A DNA stretch of 58,645 nucleotides from Salinarimonas sp051117315 (GTDB lineage: Bacteria > Pseudomonadota > Alphaproteobacteria > Rhizobiales > Beijerinckiaceae). The stretch spans positions 1-58,645 of the forward strand of contig JBNPEA010000073.1 of NCBI GenBank assembly GCA_051117315.1, written 5' to 3'. Below are positions 15,408 through 23,650 of this stretch, piece by piece. The notes beneath the pieces are model-generated. The model did no database searches, was not told the DNA's origin, and saw only the letters and a program-made list of their open reading frames with translations. A program made the position numbers and the translations under genes. Each line of letters starts with the position of its first letter. The stretch's first letter is position 1.

Positions 15408-16942
15408 CACCTCCCCCCCCGCACATCCACCCCCAGCGCCTTCAAATACCCGTCCATCGTCCCCCGCAGCCGTGTCAGCTCCGCCTCCACCGCCTCGATC
15501 TCCGCCTGCACCGCCTGGAGGTCGATCTCCGGCTCGGGCTCGAACGTGTCGACGTAGCGGGGGATGTTGAGGTTGTAGCCGTTCTGCTCGATCTCCGACA
15601 AGGGCGCGACGTGGGCGTAGCGCTCGACCGTCTCGCGGGCCGCGTAGACCTCGAGGATGCGCGCGACGTGGCTCTCCTCCAGCTGGTTCTGGCGCTTGCC
15701 GGGCGTGAAGTCGCGCGCGGCGTCGACGAACATCACGTCGCGCACCCGGGCGCGCGGGCCGCCCTCCTCGCGGGCGCGGTCGAAGATCATCAGGCACACG
15801 GGGATGCCGGTGGAGGGGAAGAGCTGGGCGGGCAGGCCCACCACGCCGTCGAGCAGGTTCTTCTCGATGAGCGACTGGCGGATGCGTCCCTCCGCGCCCG
15901 AGCGGAACAGCACGCCGTGCGGCGCGACGCAGACGACGCGCCCCGCCTGGCGCCTCGCGATGGCGAGCATGTGCAGGATGAAGGCGTAGTCGCCCCGGCC
16001 CTTCGGCGGCACGACGGGCGTGAAGCGCCGCCACGGGTCGGCCGCGGCCTCCTCCGCGCCCCACTTGTCGAGCGAGAAGGGCGGGTTCGCGACGACGACG
16101 TCGAACTGCATCAACCGGTCGTTCTCGACGAGCGCCGGAGCGGTGAGCGTGTTGCACCACTCGATGCGCGCGTCGTCCTCGTCGTGCAGGAACATGTTCA
16201 TGCGCGCCAGCGCCGCGGTGGAGCCGTTCACCTCCTGCCCGAAGAGCAGGTGATCGCGGTCCCCCACGGCCTCGGCCGCGCGGATGAGGAGCGAGCCCGA
16301 GCCGCAGGAGGGGTCGCAGATCCTGTCGCCCTTCTTGGGCGCGGCGAGGCGGGCGACGAGATCGGCGACCGAGCGGGGCGTGTAGAACTCGCCCGCCTTC
16401 TTGCCGGCGTCCGCCGCGAACTTGGAGATGAGGTAGATGTAGGCCTCGCCGATCAGGTCCTCGGCATGCGGCCCGAGCCGCTCGGGCGAGAGCACGAGCT
16501 CGGGCTTGGCGAAGTCCTCGAGCAGCAGGCGCAGCAGCCTATTGCGCTCGCGGGTGGCGCCGAGCAGCGTCTCCGAGTTGAAGTCGATCGGCCGGAACAG
16601 CCCCGTGAGCTTCGGCTCGTTCTCGCGCTCGATCTTGTCGAGCGCGATGTTGATGCGCTCGCCGACGTTCTCCGCCTGCCGCTCGGCGTGGACCGACCAG
16701 AAGTCGGAGCCCGCCGGCACGCGGAAGCGCAGGCGCTTGAGATTCGAGGCGATTCGCGGGTCGCCCTCGCCGTATTTCGCGACGAGTTCGCGCGCCTTCG
16801 CCGCCGTATGGTCGGTGAGGTATTTCCAGAACAGGACCGCGAGGATCAGGTCCTTGTAGCGGGTCGCGTCCACCGCGCCGCGGAAGGTATCGCAGGCACG
16901 CCAGATCGTGTTGTTCAGCTCGTCTTGGGTGATCGTGGGCAT
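15407..16942 (-). CDS. hsdM: Type I DNA adenine methyltransferase (M subunit)
   Basis: The 511-residue protein has the N-terminal HsdM helical domain (DELNNTIWRACDTFRGAVDA), the SAM-binding motif I DPSCGSGSLLIR near 211 and the catalytic NPPF near 284-287, with AGEFYTPRSVADLVARL before motif I. It methylates adenine in the HsdS-defined site and provides self-protection. The ATG at 16942 shares one base with the stop of the upstream S-like relic (TGATG). Confidence 0.95.
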   Translation of the reverse strand: MPTITQDELNNTIWRACDTFRGAVDATRYKDLILAVLFWKYLTDHTAAKARELVAKYGEGDPRIASNLKRLRFRVPAGSDFWSVHAERQAENVGERINIALDKIERENEPKLTGLFRPIDFNSETLLGATRERNRLLRLLLEDFAKPELVLSPERLGPHAEDLIGEAYIYLISKFAADAGKKAGEFYTPRSVADLVARLAAPKKGDRICDPSCGSGSLLIRAAEAVGDRDHLLFGQEVNGSTAALARMNMFLHDEDDARIEWCNTLTAPALVENDRLMQFDVVVANPPFSLDKWGAEEAAADPWRRFTPVVPPKGRGDYAFILHMLAIARRQAGRVVCVAPHGVLFRSGAEGRIRQSLIEKNLLDGVVGLPAQLFPSTGIPVCLMIFDRAREEGGPRARVRDVMFVDAARDFTPGKRQNQLEESHVARILEVYAARETVERYAHVAPLSEIEQNGYNLNIPRYVDTFEPEPEIDLQAVQAEIEAVEAELTRLRGTMDGYLKALGVDVRGGR

Positions 16943-17514
16943 CAGAGATCCAGGGCTCTTCTACGGGGACGAAGTATGTTCGGGGCGAAGGCGGCGCCTC
17001 GGGCGGGCGATTCGCCGCCGAGCCTACCGCCTTCCGGCTGCGCCGTCCCGGGCGGATCCGCGCCCGCCGCGAGCGCCCGCGCGATCCGCTCCCGTCCGAC
17101 GACCTCCGCAAGCGCAACCCGCCGGGTGAGGAGCCGGCGCTCCTGCGCCACCGCCTCGGCGAGTTCGTGGAGTTCGGCGATGATCCGCTGGCGCTTGAGC
17201 GGGACGTCCGGCACCGGGAGGTTCGCGATGTCGGCGACTGTGGGTTTGGACGATGTCGCAGCGATGGGGCAGGCGGCGTTGGTCGTGGCGGCGAGGATAG
17301 GGCGGGGCGTCGGGGCTCGAACGCACGAGGAAGGAGTCGATCGTCGGATGAGCGCCGACGTGCTCGGCAACTGACCGGGGCGGCGACGAGGCGGCCGGAT
17401 CTGAAGCGGACGAGGACCTCGCCCGTCCGGACGAAGTATCGCGGTCCTTCGTCGGAGCAGGAGCGGTCTGCGCCCAATCCTCCATGATCGCCCCTTGGTC
17501 GACGGCGCCCATCC
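16942..17514 (-). pseudogene. Frameshifted half-size HsdS-like relic
   Basis: HsdS-like segments run in order along the minus strand but in three different frames: RYFVRTGEVLVRFRSG with RLVAAPVS (about 17440-17370), then EHVGAHPTIDSFLVRSSPDA (about 17365-17305), then ILAATTNAACPIAATSSKPT with VADIANLPVPDVPLKRQRII (from about 17300 to 17190). At least two indels are needed to join them. The final frame stays open and its stop overlaps the hsdM start. The ancestor was probably a short single-TRD S-type protein. The functional hsdS lies downstream at 13201-14448. Confidence 0.7.
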
Positions 17515-17668
17515 TGACCTAGCGAGCCGCTTTGAAGGTGGTGTCGCGCTGGCGTCCGGCTATGCGCCGTTTAACACGGCAGCGAGGGTGGACTAGGGAA
17601 TTATGACCAAAGGTTCCGTTGCTCGCAGCTGCTCGTCAATCAATTGGTGCTAACGGACCTGGGGCGGT

Positions 17669-17934
17669 TCACTGCCGCATGGGCCGAGTCATTTCAACGC
17701 AGATGCGGAGCGTGTTGAGCAGAATGTGGAGACGCCGGTAGCCGAAGCGCCGACGCGTCTCCGCGAGCGCCCGCATGCGCTCGCGCAGCGCGCCGTCGTC
17801 CCGGCTCGAGCGATACCGGATCGTCGTCCGGTCGAACTCGAGAACCCGGCACGCCCGCCGCTCGCTCATCCCGTGATTCGCCACGAGGCGAGCGACCGTC
17901 TGCCGCTTGGCGGCGGGCGTAAGGGCTTTTTTCC
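17669..17934 (-). pseudogene. IS3-family orfB, truncated
   Basis: From the slippery run at 17932-17926 (A6G, the usual minus-one frameshift site) the second frame reads ALTPAAKRQTVARLVANHGM, SERRACRVLEFDRTTIRYRS and RMRALAETRRRFGYRRLHIL, the helical front of an IS3 transposase. It then switches to unrelated-looking residues (NTLRICVEMTRPMRQ) and stops. The whole rve/DDE catalytic domain is missing. Confidence 0.75.
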
Positions 17935-18186
17935 GAGGATGTCCTTCAGCGCCGCGTTGTCGAGCATGGCGTCGGCGAGGAGCCGCTTCAGGCGGGCGTT
18001 CTCGTCCTCCAGGCTCTTCAGCCGCTTGGCCTCCGAAACGTCCATCCCGCCGAACTTCGCCTTCCACGCGTAGAACGTCGCGCTGCTGATCCCGTGACGC
18101 CGGCACACGTCCGCCGTCTTCGTCCCCGCCTCCTGCTCGCGCAGGATGCCGATGATCTGCTCTTCGCTGAACCTCGATCGCTTCAT
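17866..18186 (-). CDS. IS3-family transposase OrfA
   Basis: The 106-residue product begins MKRSRFSEEQIIGILREQEA, a transposase_8 helix-turn-helix including HGISSATFYAWKAKFGGMDV, followed by a leucine-zipper-like helix (RLKSLEDENARLKRLLADAM). The last residues after DILGKK are the unshifted frame past the slippery site. It is complete, but its partner orfB is truncated. Confidence 0.88.
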   Translation of the reverse strand: MKRSRFSEEQIIGILREQEAGTKTADVCRRHGISSATFYAWKAKFGGMDVSEAKRLKSLEDENARLKRLLADAMLDNAALKDILGKKPLRPPPSGRRSLASWRITG

Positions 18187-18262
18187 CGTCCGGTCCTCTC
18201 GTCGGGCCGGACTCTAACTCAGGCTGGAGGAGATGGCGGGGGTCACAGCAAAGTGACTCTAA

Positions 18263-18817
18263 TTATTTGCTTCTATCCAATAGTCTCTGAAGCAATGAAC
18301 GTTCTGGGCCGGGGTAAATTTCGTAGAGTGGTGCCTTATCGACGGCTTGCACTTGCAATCCAGTTCCTATGCGGCGCTTCAGGAGCTTTAATTTGTCGTT
18401 CGAGATCATATCTGTATGATGAATAGCTGAGTAGTCTCCTTCCGCAAACCGTTTGTTCCGCCGATTAACATCAACAAGAATGAGTCCATTTTGAGTCACA
18501 GGGTACAAGCGAGAACACCAATATCTATTACCCTTCCACTTACCATCGACAAAATCGGCAGAAAAATAAATATTATAAAGAATATTAGCTTTGCATTGTC
18601 CGGCCAAGATTTCGGGTATGTCTAGTATTTCGCCTCTCCATTTAAAGGTGAGTACCACACCTCTACCTTTGAATCCTCCCATCAAATAAAATCCAGGGTG
18701 ATCAAATCTTGTTAAAAACTCTGCTGGGTAAGGTTTCGTGATCGATGATATTGTGCGACTCGCAATGATAGACTCGGCTTGGCCCGGTCCAGTTTCGTGA
18801 AATAGGTTCATGCGCAT
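18263..18817 (-). CDS. AT-rich orphan protein, weak ADP-ribosyltransferase-like N-terminus
   Basis: The 184-residue ORF lies in an AT-rich patch (about 18240-19080). The start MRMNLFHETGPGQAESII ASRTI has the H-x-T, helix, I-L pattern seen at the start of PARP/DarT/Tpt1-like ADP-ribosyltransferase folds, and HPGFYLMGG could be the next strand. I see no confident catalytic glutamate motif, so this is only a suggestion. No antitoxin-like partner is adjacent. It lies next to IS debris and recombinase remains, so acquisition by transfer is likely. Family not recognised with certainty. Confidence 0.5.
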   Translation of the reverse strand: MRMNLFHETGPGQAESIIASRTISSITKPYPAEFLTRFDHPGFYLMGGFKGRGVVLTFKWRGEILDIPEILAGQCKANILYNIYFSADFVDGKWKGNRYWCSRLYPVTQNGLILVDVNRRNKRFAEGDYSAIHHTDMISNDKLKLLKRRIGTGLQVQAVDKAPLYEIYPGPERSLLQRLLDRSK

Positions 18818-19096
18818 AGCCTCCGCGTTTCGATTGCGGTGAGGTAAGACGATAATAATCTACGCTTCAACAAATTTCTCGTGAGATTCTATGCTGGATC
18901 GAAGATCGTTTTTTTGTCTGGACTCAAGCCTAAGCTCAAGGCGCAGCGTCGGGTCACCGCATGCCTCTCCAAGAGATGCATCCTTAAGGTGTAAAGCGCT
19001 GGTGCTTGACCCTGCAGCACATTTCGTATAACACTGTCTCTAAGCCGGCTGTAAGTTGCTGAAAAACAAGAGCTTTCGAATCTGGCGTCTCGTCCC

Positions 19097-19495
19097 CTAG
19101 GGAGCGCCATTTCCATTCAGAACCGCGAACGGTGGTTCGGTTCCCTTGGATGCGACGGCCGGTTCCAGAGCAGCCCGATCCCCAACGATCCGGATCGCAT
19201 CGACGTCGACCTCGACTCGGTCGATGATCGCTTGCAATCACGCTTTCCGGGGCGGCATCTCGCCATCGACGATAGGCTCCCGCAGCACCCTCGCGAACCG
19301 CTCGACGGCGGACGTGTCCAGCACGCGCGGCTGCGCGTGGACGCTCATCAAGCGCGCCAGCGCGGCTCGTGCGCCATTCCGCTCGTCTTCGAGTGTGGAT
19401 CGGCGGCGTCCGGCGCCGATCGGATGAAGCTCCGTGATCATGACGACCTCGTCGCCGACGAATGCTTCGACCTCGTGATGCGACGGCGCGGCCAT
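19097..19495 (-). pseudogene. C-terminal stub of a large serine recombinase
   Basis: The frame reads ITELHPIGAGRRRSTLEDER, ... ARLMSVHAQPRVLDTSAVER, then REPIVDGEMPPRKA, a TGA at 19240-19238, and in the same frame LQAIIDRVEVDVDAIRIVGD. The form REx(i)xxG(e)xxxRKAxLxxIIDRVEVDxxxIRIxG is the standard C-terminus of recombinase-family proteins; the TGA falls where Trp or another residue precedes L-Q/R-A-I. The catalytic N-terminus is absent, so this is a relic, probably of the integrase of a former element. Confidence 0.7.
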
Positions 19496-19714
19496 CTCGC
19501 GCCGCCGACCCAGGCGCTGCTCGCCTCGACCCGCACCGAGACCTTTGCCCGCCGCGCGGTACCGACGAAGGGTTACGGCGTCTCCGTTCTCGGCTCGGTG
19601 CGGCTCACCGGTCGACGTCGCAGGCGTTCCGCGACGCTTCCTCTTCGTGCGGTCTGGTCAGCCGGCCGCAGGAGGCGCTAGACTGGCAGAAGACCGATCC
19701 CGAGCAGCCCGACG

Positions 19715-21178
19715 ATGACGAACATGCCGCAGGCGAGCCGTCCCGACGGCCATGCCAACCTGATCGCCACGCCGGTGCGCAGCCTGATCGAGCGGGCCCC
19801 GGTGACGGTCGCCCCGGAGACGCCGATCGTCGAGGCGGCCCGGGTGATGCGCAAGGAGCGCATCTCCTCGGTCCTGCTGGTGCAGGGAGGCGCGCTGGTC
19901 GGTCTCGTCACCGACCGCGACCTGCGCGACCGGGTCGTGGCCGAGCGCCTCGACATCGACCGGCCCGTCTCCGACATCGCCACACGCGGGCTCAGGACCA
20001 TCGGTGTCGACCGCTCCGCCTTCCACGCGCTCCTGGTGATGGCCCGCCATCACGTCCATCATGTGCCGGTGCTCGACGGGCGCACCATCGTGGGGATGAT
20101 CACGAGCTCCGACATCGCCGAGCACGAGAGCGACTCGGCGGTTCTCCTGGCAGGCGCGATCTTCGAGCAGACGCGGCTCGAAGGCCTCGTGCAGGCGAGC
20201 ACCCGCATCAAGACGCTGCAGCAGAGGCTCGCCGCCGCCCATGCCAGCGCCCATGCGACCGGCCACATCGTCAGCGCCCTGACGGATGCCTTGACCACGC
20301 GCCTGTTGCAGCTGGCCGAGGCCGATCTGGGGCCGGCGCCCGTGGATTACGCATGGGTCGCCGCTGGCTCGCAGGGGCGCAACGAGCAGACCGCCAAATC
20401 GGACCAGGACAATTGCTTGATCGTGTCCGACGATTACGACGAAGCTCTGCACGGCGATTTTTTCCGCGAGCTCTCGCACCGGGTCTGCGACGGGCTCGCC
20501 GCGTGCGGCTACGTTCATTGTCCAGGCGGGATGATGGCCATGACCGACGCGTGGCGCCAGCCACTGAGCCGCTGGAGGCATTATTTCGAGCGCTGGATCG
20601 AGCTGCCCGAGCCGGAGGCGCTGATGCTGACCGGGGTGTTCCTCGATCAGCGCTTCGTCTACGGCCGGCCCGAGCCGATCGACGCGCTGCGCGCCGAAGT
20701 GGTCGGGCGCGCCAAGGACAACAAGGCTTTTCTAGCGGCTCTCGCGGGTAACGCGCTGGTGCGCCAGCCGCCCTTGAACTGGCTCGGCCGTCTCGCGCTC
20801 ATCAAGGGCGGCGAGCACGACGGCACGATCGATCTGAAGATGCACGCGACCGTGCCGATTACCGATCTCGCGCGATGTTACGCGTATGCCGCCGGCTCGC
20901 CCGCGGTGAATACCCGCGAGCGGCTGGAAGCCGCGGCGCAGAGCGGCGTCGTGACGGAAGGGCAGGCGCGGGATCTGATCGACGCGTTCGAGTTCCTCTG
21001 CGGGCTGCGCCTGCAGCATCAGGCTCGCCTCGTGTCGGAGGGGCACGATGCCGACAACTTCCTCGCCCCGGAGGAGGAGATGTCCAATTTCGAGCGCAGC
21101 CACCTGCGTGATGCGATGAAGCTCATCGGCACGATGCAGGGGGCGCTCGCGCAGGCCTACCCGGTCAACCTGATCTGA
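19715..21178 (+). CDS. CBS-domain DUF294 nucleotidyltransferase-like signalling protein
   Basis: The 487-residue protein has two CBS motifs (about 15-140: ERISSVLLVQGGALVGLVTD and HHVPVLDGRTIVGMITSSDI), a DUF294 nucleotidyltransferase-like core with GSQGRNEQTAKSDQDN near 225-240, and a helical DUF294_C substrate-binding domain. It is cytosolic. This family regularly neighbours sodium:solute symporters with DUF4212 partners and DnaQ-like exonucleases, exactly as here, so a control role over the transporter or its sensor is likely. The ATG at 19715 is one of several close starts; MPQASRPDG three codons on is an alternative. Confidence 0.88.
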   Translation: MTNMPQASRPDGHANLIATPVRSLIERAPVTVAPETPIVEAARVMRKERISSVLLVQGGALVGLVTDRDLRDRVVAERLDIDRPVSDIATRGLRTIGVDRSAFHALLVMARHHVHHVPVLDGRTIVGMITSSDIAEHESDSAVLLAGAIFEQTRLEGLVQASTRIKTLQQRLAAAHASAHATGHIVSALTDALTTRLLQLAEADLGPAPVDYAWVAAGSQGRNEQTAKSDQDNCLIVSDDYDEALHGDFFRELSHRVCDGLAACGYVHCPGGMMAMTDAWRQPLSRWRHYFERWIELPEPEALMLTGVFLDQRFVYGRPEPIDALRAEVVGRAKDNKAFLAALAGNALVRQPPLNWLGRLALIKGGEHDGTIDLKMHATVPITDLARCYAYAAGSPAVNTRERLEAAAQSGVVTEGQARDLIDAFEFLCGLRLQHQARLVSEGHDADNFLAPEEEMSNFERSHLRDAMKLIGTMQGALAQAYPVNLI

Positions 21179-21184
21179 ACGTGG

Positions 21185-21208
21185 AAAACCCGCCTTTCGG
21201 CGGGTTTT
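21185..21208. terminator. Bidirectional rho-independent terminator
   Basis: A perfect 10-bp stem AAAACCCGCC / GGCGGGTTTT with loop TTTC lies between the convergent DUF294 and symporter genes; T runs at both ends let it serve either strand. Confidence 0.93.
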
Positions 21209-21234
21209 CCGGTCTCGATGGCGGGATCCGGAGA

Positions 21235-22845
21235 TCAGCCGCGGTGCGCGATCGCCATGAACTCCTCGACCCGGCCGCGGGTCTTGGTGGCCAGGCTGAC
21301 CACGATGATGGCGGCCACGGACGAGATCACGCCGTAGAGCGCCGGGTTGCCGAGAACGCGGATCCCGAAGACCTCGGGGACGCCCGAGAAGCGCGCGAAG
21401 GTAAAGGTCAGCGACACGACGAGGCCGACGACGAGACCCGCGATCACGCCTTCCTTGGTCAGGCCCTTCCACCACACCGACAGGATCAGCACCGGTGCGA
21501 AGGTGCTCGACGCGATGCCGAAGCACATCGCGACGAGGACCGCCACGTTCTGGTCCTTGAGCCAGATCGAGGCGAACAGCGCGATCGCGGTGAGCACGGC
21601 GGCACCCACCTTCGCGAACACGACCCGCTCGCGATCGGTGCTGTTGGGCCGCAGCACGCCGGAATAGACGTCGTGCGAGAGGCTGGTGCTCATCGAGATC
21701 AGGAGGCCCACCGAGGTGGAGAGCATCGCCGCCATGGCGCCGGCGGCGATCACGCCCAGAACCACCTCGCCGCCCAGCTCCATCCCGATCAGCGGGATCG
21801 CCATGTTGGTCGCGCGGCCGCGCTGGCCCGCTTCCAGCATCTCGAGCAGGGAGGGATACAGGATGGTCATCGTGGCATAGCCGACGAACAGGACCGCGAT
21901 GTAGAACACCGCGAGGCCGATGATGGTCAGCTCGGCACCCTTCTTGGCGTCCCGCGCGTCCTTGACCGTGTAGAAGCGGATCAGGATGTGCGGTAGGCCG
22001 GCGACGCCCAGGAGCAGACCCAGCACGAGGCTGAACTGGCTCACGGCGTCCGCCACCGATACGCCGGGCGTCATGGCGCTCGGCAGGTCCTGGAACCCGT
22101 CGCGGATGGCTTGAATGAGGACGAGCGCGCCCCGCTCCTGCCCGTCGGCGAGCGGCTCGAGCTGCGACATCACCGTGACGGCCGAGGTCGGCGGGACCGT
22201 CTGCATGGCCTGCGTGATCATGCCGATCGGGTTGGCGTTGAAGTGCACGACGGCGGCCAGCACGAGCAGGATCAGCATCGCGGCGAGCAGGATCACGCCC
22301 TGGATCGCCTGATTGTAGGTCGTGCCCATCATGCCGCCGAGAACGACCATCAGTCCCATGATCACGGCCGCGATGACGACCGTGACATTGTATTCGAGGC
22401 CGAGCAGCAGCTGGAACGGGTGGCCGGCGCCCACGATCTGCGGCACGAGATAGAGCGTGCCGATGACGATCGTCGTGCACATGGCCAGGAACTTGAGGCT
22501 GCTGCCGCCGAAGCGGCTGACCAGCACGTCGCCGACCGTGAACTTGCCCGCGCTCTTGAGCGGACCCGCCAGGATGACGAGCACGAAGATCCAGGCTCCG
22601 AAGAAGCCGATGGCGACCCACCAGCTGTCGATTCCCGTGAGCGCGATCGCGCCCGCGACGCCGAGGAAGCTCGCGGCGCTGCAATAGTCGCCGAACATCG
22701 CCCAGCCGTTCAGGCGCGGCGAGATCTTGCCGCCGGCGACGTAGAAGTCGGTGGTGGTGCTGGTGAATTTCTTGCTCCACCAGCTGACGTAGACCACCCC
22801 CATCAGAGAGATGACCAGGATGGAGAAGGCTATGGGGTTCTCCAT
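21235..22845 (-). CDS. Sodium:solute symporter (SSS family, acetate-permease-like)
   Basis: The roughly 536-residue polytopic protein shows SSS features: TDFYVAGGKISPRLNGWAMF at the start, GDYCSAASFLGVAGAIALTG, LYLVPQIVGAGHPFQLLLG, and about 13 hydrophobic segments. With the small DUF4212 partner directly upstream it belongs to the VC_2705-type branch related to ActP. Probable cargo is a small monocarboxylate such as acetate, by analogy only. ATG 22845 lies 2 bases after the DUF4212 stop; a GTG at 22851 overlapping that stop is an alternative. Confidence 0.92.
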   Translation of the reverse strand: MENPIAFSILVISLMGVVYVSWWSKKFTSTTTDFYVAGGKISPRLNGWAMFGDYCSAASFLGVAGAIALTGIDSWWVAIGFFGAWIFVLVILAGPLKSAGKFTVGDVLVSRFGGSSLKFLAMCTTIVIGTLYLVPQIVGAGHPFQLLLGLEYNVTVVIAAVIMGLMVVLGGMMGTTYNQAIQGVILLAAMLILLVLAAVVHFNANPIGMITQAMQTVPPTSAVTVMSQLEPLADGQERGALVLIQAIRDGFQDLPSAMTPGVSVADAVSQFSLVLGLLLGVAGLPHILIRFYTVKDARDAKKGAELTIIGLAVFYIAVLFVGYATMTILYPSLLEMLEAGQRGRATNMAIPLIGMELGGEVVLGVIAAGAMAAMLSTSVGLLISMSTSLSHDVYSGVLRPNSTDRERVVFAKVGAAVLTAIALFASIWLKDQNVAVLVAMCFGIASSTFAPVLILSVWWKGLTKEGVIAGLVVGLVVSLTFTFARFSGVPEVFGIRVLGNPALYGVISSVAAIIVVSLATKTRGRVEEFMAIAHRG

Positions 22846-22847
22846 GA

Positions 22848-23153
22848 TCACTCACCCTTGTCGAGGTTGAGGCACATGCGCGTGACGACGATGCCGACCG
22901 CGAAGACCAGGATGCCGGTGTAGAACGCCATAGGCAGGCCGGCGATCTCGATACGCGCGATGCTCGCGAATTCCGGCGTGGCGATCATCGCGGCGACGAA
23001 ATACACCGTGCAGAAAATCACCAGGAGCGTGATGGCGGACCGCAGCTTGCCGTTCGTCTTCTTTTCGTCGTACCCGACATTGGACAAAGACGTGTAGTCG
23101 GTCCCGGGCGATTGCCCTTTGGACCCCTGGACTTTGATTTCACCGGCTGACAT
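22848..23153 (-). CDS. DUF4212 symporter small subunit
   Basis: The 101-residue protein has a soluble N-terminus and two membrane spans (SAITLLVIFCTVYFVAAMIA and LPMAFYTGILVFAVGIVVTR). It is usually the first gene of a pair with an SSS symporter and is thought to be its small subunit. ATG 23153 follows GGAGGAAAA at good spacing. The long 5' region (to 23650) is shared with the divergent exonuclease-sensor gene. Confidence 0.9.
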   Translation of the reverse strand: MSAGEIKVQGSKGQSPGTDYTSLSNVGYDEKKTNGKLRSAITLLVIFCTVYFVAAMIATPEFASIARIEIAGLPMAFYTGILVFAVGIVVTRMCLNLDKGE

Positions 23154-23650
23154 CGTATTTTCCTCCTCCTCACGGAGTTTTAAAACCAGGATTTTCCTGG
23201 TTATCCATGGTCGCCTCTTACACCGATCAGCATTGTAATTTGGATCTCCGAATTCAACACGTCGAAGCGGTGTTTCCAGCTGAGTCAATAGTGCCTGAAT
23301 CCGAGTATTGATCAATCGTCCGTGAAACTATACCTTCGGACCCGAAGGGGTGAAGTGGAAATTCCGCCCTGCGCGTCGGCGCGGAGGGCGCCGACGGCCG
23401 GCGCGACTGTCTGCTATAGTGCCGTGTCTCGGGCCGTGAGCCGGGCGACCGACTGCACGAACCGGATCCTGGCGAAGTCACGAACGCCGGCGATCTGCAC
23501 CGTCATTGCCGAGATCGTACGAGCATTGCGGAACAGGACCGATCCAGGCGAGGCTTCGTCGTCCGTTCGTCTGCGCGCCGAAAGGACAGCCGAGGGGAAA
23601 CCGGCGCGACCCACGCACCCTTCGCGGCGGTGTCTTGTGGAGAAGGACCG
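23154..23650. other. Divergent promoter region
   Basis: About 500 bases without a convincing gene separate the leftward DUF4212-symporter operon from the rightward sensor-exonuclease gene. An AT-rich part (about 23160-23350) probably holds promoters; a 9-bp inverted repeat lies at 23374-23396. Confidence 0.6.
23374..23396. promoter_or_regulatory. Perfect 9-bp inverted repeat in the divergent region
   Basis: CGTCGGCGC / GCGCCGACG around a GGAGG loop. No T run follows, so an operator or leader hairpin is more likely than a terminator. Its position between the symporter operon and the sensor gene would suit co-regulation. Confidence 0.5.

Larger units (their letters stand above)
17669..18245 (-). 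mobile_element. Truncated IS3-family insertion sequence
   Basis: The element starts at an outer end TGACCCCCGCC (reading left from 18245), followed by orfA, a slippery A6G run and the start of orfB. It lacks the DDE integrase core and no matching right inverted repeat is visible near 17.6 kb. It cannot transpose by itself. It sits between the R-M island and an AT-rich orphan gene. Confidence 0.8.

Noticed and set aside
15611..17374. 587-codon plus-strand frame opposite hsdM
   Set aside because: No motif, and hsdM is unambiguous on the other strand.
20732..22855. 707-codon minus-strand frame across the symporter and DUF294 genes
   Set aside because: Overlaps two genes with clear family motifs; arises from high-GC antisense openness.
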